Part shown: positions 6,868 to 12,100 of the stretch, piece after piece
Numbering within the stretch: position 1 is the first letter of the stretch
Layout: each line of letters begins with the position of its first letter
Source: Burkholderiaceae bacterium
GTDB taxonomy: Bacteria; Pseudomonadota; Gammaproteobacteria; Burkholderiales; Burkholderiaceae
NCBI GenBank assembly: GCA_021166835.1
Contig: JAJPEN010000017.1
Span: 1 to 12,100 of the forward strand
Length of the DNA stretch: 12,100 nucleotides
Reading direction: 5' to 3'
Program-made: the position numbers and the translations under genes
The notes under the pieces: generated by a model
What the model was told of the DNA's origin: nothing
The model's database searches: none
The model's input: the letters and a program-made list of their open reading frames with translations, nothing else

Positions 6868-7855
6868 GCGCGGCATTATAGCGACGGCACCCGGCGACGG
6901 GCCCGACGACGAGCGGCCCGCGCCTCTCGTGATCGACGCCGCCGATGCGGCCGGCCAGCGCCTCGACCGCTATCTCGCCGCCCGCATCGACGGCATCTCC
7001 CGCACGCGGCTGCAGCAGTGGATCGCGCTGGGCGCCGTGCATTGCGACGAACGCGCGCTCACGGCGAGCACGCGTCTGAAGGGCGGCGAGCGCATCGTCG
7101 TCGAGCCCCAGCCGCGCGAGGCCGACAACGCGTTCGCGCCCGATCCGGTCGAGCTGAACATCGCCTACGAGGACGACGACCTGCTCGCCGTCGACAAGCC
7201 CGCCGGGCTCGTCGTGCATCCGGCCGCCGGCAACTGGCGCGGCACGCTGATGAACGGACTGCTGCATCATCGTCCGGCGCTCGCGCGCCTGCCGCGCGCG
7301 GGAATCGTGCATCGCCTCGACCGCGACACCAGCGGGCTGCTCGTCGTGGCGAAGACCGAGCGCGCCTTCGCATCGCTGACGGCGCAGCTGGCCGACCGAA
7401 GCATGGGGCGGCGCTATCTCGCGCTGGCGGTCGGCGCCTGCCTGCCGCGCGGCACGATCGATGCGCCGATCGGGCGCGATCCGGTCTCGCGCGTGCGAAT
7501 GGCGGTCGTCGACGCCGAGCGCGGCAAGGCCGCCCGCACGCACTACGAGCGGCTGGCGCTCGGCAGGCTCGAAGGCCGCGAGCTGAGCCTGCTCGAATGC
7601 CGGCTCGAGTCCGGGCGCACGCACCAGATCCGCGTGCACCTGCGCTCGATCGGCCATCCGCTGGTCGGCGACACGCTGTACGGCGGCGCCGCGCTCGGCG
7701 GCTTTACGCGCCAGGCATTGCACGCCTGGCGTCTCGCGCTGCGACACCCGGCCGACGCCCGCCCGATGCGATGGCGCTCGCCGCTGCCCGACGACCTGCG
7801 CGCGTTGTGCGCGGCGGCGGGCATCGACGTCGCGCCGATCGAGGCGCGCGAATGA
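6866..7855 (+). CDS. rluD: 23S rRNA pseudouridine synthase RluD
   Basis: Converts uridines 1911, 1915 and 1917 (E. coli numbering) of 23S rRNA helix 69 to pseudouridine. It has 329 residues; E. coli RluD is 326. An N-terminal S4 RNA-binding domain (about residues 22-80, GQRLDRYLAARIDGISRTRL) is followed by the catalytic domain with YEDDDLLAVDKPAGLVVHP and the motif HRLDRDTSGLLVVAK, in which D152 is the expected catalytic Asp. Later blocks are LESGRTHQIRVHLRSIGHPL and GDTLYGG, then RQALHAWRLAL. The start ATG (6866) lies in the same CATG as the bamD start. An AAGGAG (6845-6850) is 15 bases upstream, longer than ideal spacing. A GTG at 6929 is an alternative start just before the S4 domain. The stop overlaps the pgeF ATG by four bases. 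Neighbours bamD and pgeF support RluD over RluC or RluA. Confidence 0.93.
   Translation: MRGIIATAPGDGPDDERPAPLVIDAADAAGQRLDRYLAARIDGISRTRLQQWIALGAVHCDERALTASTRLKGGERIVVEPQPREADNAFAPDPVELNIAYEDDDLLAVDKPAGLVVHPAAGNWRGTLMNGLLHHRPALARLPRAGIVHRLDRDTSGLLVVAKTERAFASLTAQLADRSMGRRYLALAVGACLPRGTIDAPIGRDPVSRVRMAVVDAERGKAARTHYERLALGRLEGRELSLLECRLESGRTHQIRVHLRSIGHPLVGDTLYGGAALGGFTRQALHAWRLALRHPADARPMRWRSPLPDDLRALCAAAGIDVAPIEARE
6875..6880 (-). promoter_or_regulatory. Candidate -10 box for bamD, possibly giving a leaderless mRNA
   Basis: On the minus strand a perfect TATAAT occupies 6880 to 6875. A start site seven or eight bases downstream falls at 6868-6867; 6867 is the A of the preferred bamD ATG. No TTGACA-like -35 or extended -10 TG is visible at the right distance, so the call rests on the -10 alone, in a very GC-rich context. 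It overlaps the second to fifth codons of rluD on the other strand. Confidence 0.4.
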
Positions 7856-8754
7856 CGCGTCAACGCGCCATGACCGACGGGATGCCCGACGACTTCGGCA
7901 TCGAGGGCGCGTTCGTTCCGCGTTGGGACGCGCCCGCTCGCGTGCGCGCGCTGTCGACCACGCGGCGCGGCGGCGTCAGCGAGGGACCCTGGGGCCTGGT
8001 CGGCGGAAGCCGCGGCGGATGGAATCTCGGCGCGCACTGCGGAGACGATCCCGCTGCGGTGCGCAGCAACCGCGAGCGGCTTGCGCGTTCGATCGGCGCG
8101 ATGCCGGTGTGGCTCGACCAGGTGCACGGTACCGACGTGCACGAGATCGTCGCGGGCGCTTCGATCGGGGACGCGAGCGCGGGCACGTCGTCGGCCGATG
8201 CGTGCCCCGATGCGGTTGCCGATGCGCCGGTCGCCGGCGCGCCGGTCGCCGACGCGCCCCGCGCCGACGCCTCGGTGACCAACGTTCCGGGCGTCGTGCT
8301 CGCCGTGCTCACCGCCGATTGCCTGCCGGTGCTGCTCGCCGATTCGAAAGGCGAAGTCGTCGCGGCGGCGCACGCCGGCTGGCGCGGCCTCGCCGACGGC
8401 GTGCTCGATCGCACGGTGCAGGCGATGCGCGCGCTTGCCGGCGCGAATGCCGAGCTGTGCGCGTGGCTCGGGCCTTCGATCGGTCCCGCGGCTTTCGAGG
8501 TAGGCGAGGAGGTTCGCGCGCGCTTCTGCGACGTCGATCCGCGGGCCGCACGCGCATTCGCCGCAGGCCCTCGCAGCGGCAAGTGGCTTGCCGATCTTCC
8601 TGCGCTCGCGCGCCTTCGGCTCGACGGAATCGGCGTGCATCGTGTTGCCGGCGCGGATCGCTGCACGGTGCGCGAAGCGACGGATTTCTATTCGTATCGG
8701 CGTGACGGGCAGTGCGGACGAATGGCCACTCTCGTCTGGATGACCTCGCGTTGA
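7852..8754 (+). CDS. pgeF: PgeF/YfiH family (laccase-domain, DUF152) peptidoglycan editing factor
   Basis: Cytoplasmic zinc-dependent enzyme. In E. coli it removes L-Ser-containing muropeptide precursors wrongly made by MurC; some homologues show purine nucleoside phosphorylase or adenosine deaminase activity. The protein has 300 residues, against about 243 in E. coli. Metal-site residues are H92 (LDQVHGTDVHE), C157 (LTADCLPVLLAD) and H174 (AAHAGWRGLADGVLD). WLGPSIGPAAFEVGEEVRARF and the C-terminal FYSYRRDGQCGRMATLVW also match. The start ATG overlaps the rluD stop (ATGA), implying coupling; an ATG at 7870 is possible. Between H92 and C157 there are 65 residues instead of about 36 in E. coli. 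The extra stretch is Ala/Asp/Pro-rich and made of imperfect five-residue repeats. rluD-pgeF adjacency is conserved across proteobacteria. Confidence 0.92.
   Translation: MTRQRAMTDGMPDDFGIEGAFVPRWDAPARVRALSTTRRGGVSEGPWGLVGGSRGGWNLGAHCGDDPAAVRSNRERLARSIGAMPVWLDQVHGTDVHEIVAGASIGDASAGTSSADACPDAVADAPVAGAPVADAPRADASVTNVPGVVLAVLTADCLPVLLADSKGEVVAAAHAGWRGLADGVLDRTVQAMRALAGANAELCAWLGPSIGPAAFEVGEEVRARFCDVDPRAARAFAAGPRSGKWLADLPALARLRLDGIGVHRVAGADRCTVREATDFYSYRRDGQCGRMATLVWMTSR
8194..8277 (+). repeat. Imperfect 15-bp tandem repeat inside pgeF
   Basis: In-frame units of the form GCC-GAY-GCG-CCG-GTC. Units start at 8218, 8233, 8248 and 8263, with a diverged copy at 8194-8208 and a 9-bp remnant between. 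They encode ADAPV-like pentapeptides (ADACP, ADAPV, AGAPV, ADAPR, ADASV), a flexible acidic loop within the enzyme. Third positions vary, so the copies are not recent. Confidence 0.8.
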
Positions 8755-8778
8755 CAAAAAGATGGCGCAGTGCAGAAT
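8751..8778 (+). promoter_or_regulatory. Sigma70-like promoter of the pha cluster
   Basis: A perfect -35 TTGACA (8751-8756) overlaps the pgeF stop codon. After 16 bases comes CAGAAT (8773-8778), four of six bases of the -10 consensus. Transcription would start near 8785, about 30 bases before the preferred phaC ATG. The known Cupriavidus necator phaC promoter also has a TTGACA -35. The GCAGTGCAG between -35 and -10 is a possible operator, but no PhaR site can be proven by eye. Confidence 0.65.
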
Positions 8779-8815
8779 GAATGCGGCGGTCCGGCCGACA
8801 ACGACGGAGGAGAAG

Positions 8816-10771
8816 ATGCCCGGTGCAACCCGTGCGGCGCGGAACGGCGAGCCGAAAGCAGCGCGAAGCAAGGAATCGGCGTCGCGCGGCGCGAAGACGG
8901 TGCGCGGGCAACCGGCAGTCGGCGAAACGCGTGCTGCGGAGCACGCTTCCGCTGCCGCACGAAGCACGACGAGCGCTTCCGCGGCCAAGGCCCCCCGCGC
9001 GGACAAGTCCACGGAAGGAAACTCGGGCAAGTCCGCCAAAGGAAACTCGGGCAAGTCCGCGAAAGGAAACTCGGGCAAGTCTGCGAAAGGAAACCCGGAC
9101 AAGCCCGCGGCTCGCAAGGCGCGGCCGTCGGCTCCGTCGAAGCCGCACGAACGCAGCAGGCCTGCTTCGCAGGCTTCCGGGATCGACATGCTGCAGGACA
9201 GCGGCGAGCCGATCCATGTCCCCGGCAGTCGCCTCGGCGCCTTGCAGGCCGAATATCTGTCGCGCCTGGGCGAGCTGGTCCGTTCACCGGCGGCGCCGCA
9301 ACCTGCGGACCGGCGTTTCTCGGGCGATGCCTGGCGACAGGGGCCCTTCGCGTGGACCGCTTCGCTGTACCTGCTGAACGAAGAGTTCATGAAGCGGCTC
9401 GCCGAGTCGGTCGAAGGCGGCAACGAGAAGACCCGCGAGCGCATCCGCTTCGCCACGCAGCAGTGGCTCGCCGCCATCTCGCCGGCCAACTTCCTGCTCA
9501 CCAACCCGGAAGCGCAGCGACGCGTGCTCGAAACGCAGGGCGAGAGCCTGCGCTCCGGCATCGGCAACCTGCTTGGCGATCTGCAGCGTGGACGCATTTC
9601 GCAGACCGACGAGTCGGCCTTCGAGGTCGGCGTGAACGTCGCCACCACGCCCGGTTCGGTCGTCTTCGAGAACGATCTTGTCCAGCTGATCCAGTACGCG
9701 CCGTCCACCGAAACCGTCGGCAGCCGGCCGCTGCTGATGGTGCCGCCGTGCATCAACAAGGTCTACATCCTCGACCTGCAGCCGGATAACTCGCTGGTCG
9801 CCTACGCGGTGGCGCAGGGGCATACCGTGTTCATGGTGTCGTGGAAGAACGTGCACGCCGACCAGGGGCACCTCGGCTGGGACGACTACCTCGAACGCGG
9901 CGTTCTCGAGCCGATGCGCGTCGTGCGCGAGATCGCCGGCGTCGAGCACATCAACACGCTCGGCTTCTGCGTCGGCGGCACGCTGCTCGCCGCCGCGGCC
10001 GCGGTGCTGGCGGGTCGCGGCGACGACTGGATCGAGTCGATGACGCTGCTCACGTCGTTCATCGATTTCTCGCGCCCGGGTTCGATCGGCGTCTTCGTCG
10101 ACGAGCACCAGGTCGCCTACCGCGAAGCGACGATCGGCTCGGGCGGCATCATGCCGGGGCGCGAACTGGCGCTCACCTTCAACTACCTGCGCCCGAACGA
10201 CCTGGTCTGGAACTACGTCGTCGCCAACTACCTGAAGGGGGAAGCGCCGCCGGCCTTCGACCTGCTGTACTGGAACGCCGACAGCACGAACCTCCCCGGG
10301 CCGATGTACTGCTGGTATCTGCGCCACATGTACCTGCAGAACGAGTTGCGCCAACCCGGGCGGCTCACCTGCCTCGACGTTCCGGTCGACGTCGGCGAGA
10401 TCGGCGTTCCCACCTACATCTACGCCTCGCGCGAGGACCACATCGTTCCGTGGCAGGGCGCCTACGAGTCCACGCAACTGCTGTCGGGGCCGCTGCGCTT
10501 CGTGCTCGGCGCCAGCGGCCACATCGCCGGCGTGATCAACCCGCCGGCGAAAGGCAAGCGCAGTCATTGGCTCGGCGAGAGCCTGCCCGAGAACGCCGAG
10601 GACTGGTTCGCGCAGGCGAGCGAGCGTCCGGGCAGCTGGTGGCCCGACTGGGCGCAGTGGCTGTCGGAATTCGCCGGCGAACGGCGTCCCGCGCCGAAGA
10701 CGCCGGGCAATGCGCGCCATCGCGTCATCGAGCCCGCACCCGGCCGTTACGTAAAGGAGAAGGCAGGCTAG
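8816..10771 (+). CDS. phaC: Class I poly(3-hydroxyalkanoate) synthase
   Basis: Polymerises (R)-3-hydroxybutyryl-CoA to PHB on the granule surface, releasing CoA. From ATG 8816 it has 651 residues, against 589 in C. necator. Residues 1-121 are disordered and basic. The conserved N-domain follows (RRFSGDAWRQGPFAWTASLY, SPANFLLTNPEAQRRVLET), then the alpha/beta-hydrolase domain. The catalytic triad is C385 in the lipase-like box GFCVGG, D541 in REDHIVPW and H569 in GASGHIAGVINPP. The C-terminal blocks PGSWWPDWAQWL and VIEPAPGRYVKEKAG match Cupriavidus. Single-subunit length and these motifs mark class I, not class III (PhaC-PhaE). GGAGG (8806-8810), five bases before 8816, decides the start. The ATG at 8762 lies inside the promoter and upstream of the predicted transcript start. 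Confidence 0.96.
   Translation: MPGATRAARNGEPKAARSKESASRGAKTVRGQPAVGETRAAEHASAAARSTTSASAAKAPRADKSTEGNSGKSAKGNSGKSAKGNSGKSAKGNPDKPAARKARPSAPSKPHERSRPASQASGIDMLQDSGEPIHVPGSRLGALQAEYLSRLGELVRSPAAPQPADRRFSGDAWRQGPFAWTASLYLLNEEFMKRLAESVEGGNEKTRERIRFATQQWLAAISPANFLLTNPEAQRRVLETQGESLRSGIGNLLGDLQRGRISQTDESAFEVGVNVATTPGSVVFENDLVQLIQYAPSTETVGSRPLLMVPPCINKVYILDLQPDNSLVAYAVAQGHTVFMVSWKNVHADQGHLGWDDYLERGVLEPMRVVREIAGVEHINTLGFCVGGTLLAAAAAVLAGRGDDWIESMTLLTSFIDFSRPGSIGVFVDEHQVAYREATIGSGGIMPGRELALTFNYLRPNDLVWNYVVANYLKGEAPPAFDLLYWNADSTNLPGPMYCWYLRHMYLQNELRQPGRLTCLDVPVDVGEIGVPTYIYASREDHIVPWQGAYESTQLLSGPLRFVLGASGHIAGVINPPAKGKRSHWLGESLPENAEDWFAQASERPGSWWPDWAQWLSEFAGERRPAPKTPGNARHRVIEPAPGRYVKEKAG
9017..9112 (+). 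repeat. Four 24-bp tandem repeats encoding GNSGKSAK in PhaC
   Basis: In-frame units begin at 9017, 9041, 9065 and 9089. The first three differ by only one or two bases; the fourth is diverged (GNPDKPAA). A partial unit precedes them (9002-9016, DKSTE). Near-identity of three copies, including silent positions, indicates recent duplication or slippage, so copy number may vary between strains. Confidence 0.9.
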
Positions 10772-10784
10772 ATCGGACATTCAC

Positions 10785-10804
10785 CGGCGGGCCGGCGCCC
10801 GCCG
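10785..10804. other. GC-rich hairpin between phaC and phaB
   Basis: CGGCGGG (10785-10791) pairs with CCCGCCG (10798-10804) around a six-base loop in the 62-base phaC-phaB gap. No T run follows, so it is unlikely to stop transcription fully. It could serve as an mRNA processing or stability element that lets phaB be expressed at a different level from phaC. Could be chance in GC-rich DNA. Confidence 0.35.
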
Positions 10805-10833
10805 TCCAGCGGCGAACGAAAGGAAGCACAGCC

Positions 10834-11565
10834 ATGAGCAGGATCGCGTACGTGACGGGCGGGATGGGCGGCATCGGAACGGCCATCTGCCGCAAGTTCC
10901 ACGACATGGGTTTCACCGTGATCGCCGGCTGCGGGCCGACGCGCGATCACCAGAAATGGCTCGCCGAGCAGAAGGCCGACGGCTACAACTTCCATGCGTC
11001 GGTGGGCAACGTCGCCGACTGGGATTCCACCCGCGCCGCCTTCGAGAAGGCCGCGCAGGTCGGCCCGATCGACATCCTGGTGAACAACGCCGGCATCACG
11101 CGCGACGGCGTGTTCCGCAAGATGACGCTGGAGGACTGGCGCGCCGTCATCGACACGAACCTGAACTCGCTGTTCAACGTGACCAAGCAGGTCATCGACG
11201 GCATGCTCGAGCGCAACTGGGGCCGCGTCATCAACATCTCGTCGGTGAACGGCGAGAAAGGCCAGTTCGGCCAGACGAACTACTCGGCCGCCAAGGCCGG
11301 CATGCACGGCTTCACGATGGCGCTCGCGCTCGAGGTGGCGAGCAAGGGCGTGACGGTGAATACGGTGGCGCCGGGCTACATCGCCACCGACATGGTGATG
11401 GCCGTGCGCGAAGACGTGCGCGAGAAGATCATCCAGACCATCCCGGTGCGCAGGCTCGGCAAGGCCGAGGAGATCGCGTCGATCGTCGGCTGGCTGGCCA
11501 CCGACGACGCGGGCTTCACGACCGGTGCGGAGTTCTCGTGCAACGGCGGCCTGCACATGGGCTAG
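10834..11565 (+). CDS. phaB: NADPH-dependent acetoacetyl-CoA reductase
   Basis: Short-chain dehydrogenase that reduces acetoacetyl-CoA to (R)-3-hydroxybutyryl-CoA, the monomer for PhaC. It has 243 residues; C. necator PhaB has 246. The cofactor motif is TGGMGGIG at the N-terminus, followed by IAGCGPTRDHQKW, in the position that sets NADPH preference in PhaB. NNAGITRDGVFRKM; catalytic S137 (INISSVNG), Y150 and K154 (NYSAAKAG); and the C-terminus FSCNGGLHMG are nearly as in C. necator. These features separate it from FabG. AAAGGAAG (10819-10826) provides a good ribosome-binding site. The gene sits directly behind phaC with no phaA between; no own promoter is evident, so it is probably cotranscribed from the phaC promoter. 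Confidence 0.95.
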   Translation: MSRIAYVTGGMGGIGTAICRKFHDMGFTVIAGCGPTRDHQKWLAEQKADGYNFHASVGNVADWDSTRAAFEKAAQVGPIDILVNNAGITRDGVFRKMTLEDWRAVIDTNLNSLFNVTKQVIDGMLERNWGRVINISSVNGEKGQFGQTNYSAAKAGMHGFTMALALEVASKGVTVNTVAPGYIATDMVMAVREDVREKIIQTIPVRRLGKAEEIASIVGWLATDDAGFTTGAEFSCNGGLHMG

Positions 11566-11596
11566 GACCTGCACAGGCCCTGATCCGGAGAACCCG

Positions 11597-12100
11597 ATGG
11601 CGAACGCCACCCGTCTGATCAAGAAGTATCCCAACCGGCGGCTGTACGACACGCAGACGAGCGCGTACATCACGCTGGCCGACGTCAAGCAGCTGGTGCT
11701 CGGCAACGAGAGCTTCAAGGTGGTCGACGCCAAGAGTGGGGAGGACCTCACGCGCAGCATCCTGCTGCAGATCATCCTCGAGGAGGAGGCGGGCGGCGCG
11801 CCGCTCTTCTCCTCGCCGATGCTCGCGCAGATCATCCGCTTCTACGGCCACGCGATGCAGGGAATGATGGGCGCGTATCTCGAGAAGACGATGCAGGCCT
11901 TCGTCGAGATCCAGAACAAGATGCAGGAGCAGTCGAAGAGCTTCTACGACAACAAGGGCATCCCGAACCCGGAGATGTGGGCGCAGTTCATGTCGATGCA
12001 GACGCCGATGATCCAGACGATGATGGGCAACTACATCGAGCAGAGCAAGAACCTGTTCGTGCAGATGCAGGAGCAGATGCAGGCGCAGACGCGCAACATG
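11597..12100 (+). CDS. phaR: Polyhydroxyalkanoate synthesis repressor PhaR (3' end outside window)
   Basis: Transcriptional repressor that binds both DNA and PHA granules. In the absence of polymer it represses phasin (phaP) and its own gene; nascent PHB titrates it away. The 168 residues seen start with the PHB_acc_N DNA-binding domain (RLIKKYPNRRLYDTQTSAYI, DVKQLVLGNESFKVVDAKSG, DLTRSILLQIILEEE), followed by the accumulation-regulator helices (MLAQIIRFYGHAMQGMMGAY) and Met/Gln-rich amphipathic repeats likely to bind the polymer (SMQTPMIQTMMGNYIEQSKN, VQMQEQMQAQ). The C. necator protein has about 183 residues, so only a short C-terminal tail is missing. GGAG (11587-11590), six bases before the ATG, sets the start. 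The gene is 31 bases after phaB, consistent with a phaC-phaB-phaR operon. Confidence 0.95.
   Translation, partial: MANATRLIKKYPNRRLYDTQTSAYITLADVKQLVLGNESFKVVDAKSGEDLTRSILLQIILEEEAGGAPLFSSPMLAQIIRFYGHAMQGMMGAYLEKTMQAFVEIQNKMQEQSKSFYDNKGIPNPEMWAQFMSMQTPMIQTMMGNYIEQSKNLFVQMQEQMQAQTRNM

Noticed and set aside
7709..7731. Perfect 8-bp hairpin CGCCAGGC / GCCTGGCG in rluD
   Set aside because: It lies wholly inside the conserved coding block RQALHAWRLAL and can be explained by codon choice; no sign of regulatory use.
5942..7747. Minus-strand open frame of 601 codons across bamD and rluD
   Set aside because: It is out of frame with bamD and antisense to rluD; no domain can be recognised, and both real genes are unambiguous.
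7543..9759. Minus-strand open frame of 738 codons opposite pgeF and phaC
   Set aside because: The apparent repeats (FPFADLPE type) are only the reverse reading of the phaC tandem repeat; no start context or family match.
1..12100. CRISPR arrays, tRNA or rRNA genes, insertion sequences, phage or defence modules
   Set aside because: None seen on either strand: no direct-repeat/spacer pattern, no transposase or integrase motifs, and all long frames are explained by core genes.

Overview
The window is a very GC-rich chromosomal segment with tightly packed genes. Protein sequences (2-oxoglutarate dehydrogenase E2, ZapE, BamD, RluD, class I PHA synthase, PhaB, PhaR) look most like Burkholderiales betaproteobacteria. 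The PHA proteins in particular follow the Cupriavidus/Ralstonia pattern. The genus cannot be settled from the sequence alone. Nine or ten genes can be named with good confidence; this is mostly core metabolism and housekeeping, not an accessory island.

Layout. (1) 1-2441, plus strand: the 3' part of odhB/sucB (E2 of 2-oxoglutarate dehydrogenase) followed by lpdA/odhL (E3), the end of a TCA-cycle operon. (2) 2441-2562: a long imperfect palindrome with matched ends, a candidate dispersed repeat or operon-end hairpin. (3) 2575-3687: zapE, an AFG1-like ATPase linked to cell division; its last codons form one arm of a 19-bp perfect inverted repeat (3654-3672 / 3695-3713). (4) 3829-6110: a small YdcH/DUF465 gene translationally coupled to a DinG/YoaA-type iron-sulfur helicase. 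(5) 6058-6867, minus strand: bamD, whose 3' end overlaps the helicase 3' end by 53 bp. (6) 6866-8754, plus strand: rluD and pgeF (yfiH), overlapping by 4 bp. The bamD and rluD start codons share one CATG palindrome. The bamD/rluD/pgeF neighbourhood is the same as in enterobacteria. (7) 8751-12100, plus strand: a polyhydroxybutyrate cluster phaC-phaB-phaR (phaR cut by the window end), behind a good sigma70-like promoter that overlaps the pgeF stop codon. phaA (beta-ketothiolase) is not in its usual place between phaC and phaB.

How the genes work together: OdhB and LpdA are two of the three components of the 2-oxoglutarate dehydrogenase complex. PhaB makes (R)-3-hydroxybutyryl-CoA from acetoacetyl-CoA, PhaC polymerises it, and PhaR is the polymer-sensing repressor of granule genes. 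BamD serves outer-membrane protein assembly, RluD modifies 23S rRNA, and PgeF cleans up faulty peptidoglycan precursors.

No previously undescribed multi-gene system is visible. The items worth a second look are DNA-level or lineage-specific: the two palindromes flanking zapE, the bamD/rluD start-codon collision with a possible leaderless bamD mRNA, the basic tandem-repeat N-terminus of PhaC, a repeat-built insertion between the active-site His and Cys of PgeF, and the antisense 3' overlap of the helicase and bamD. Gaps of more than 300 bases without a gene do not occur.
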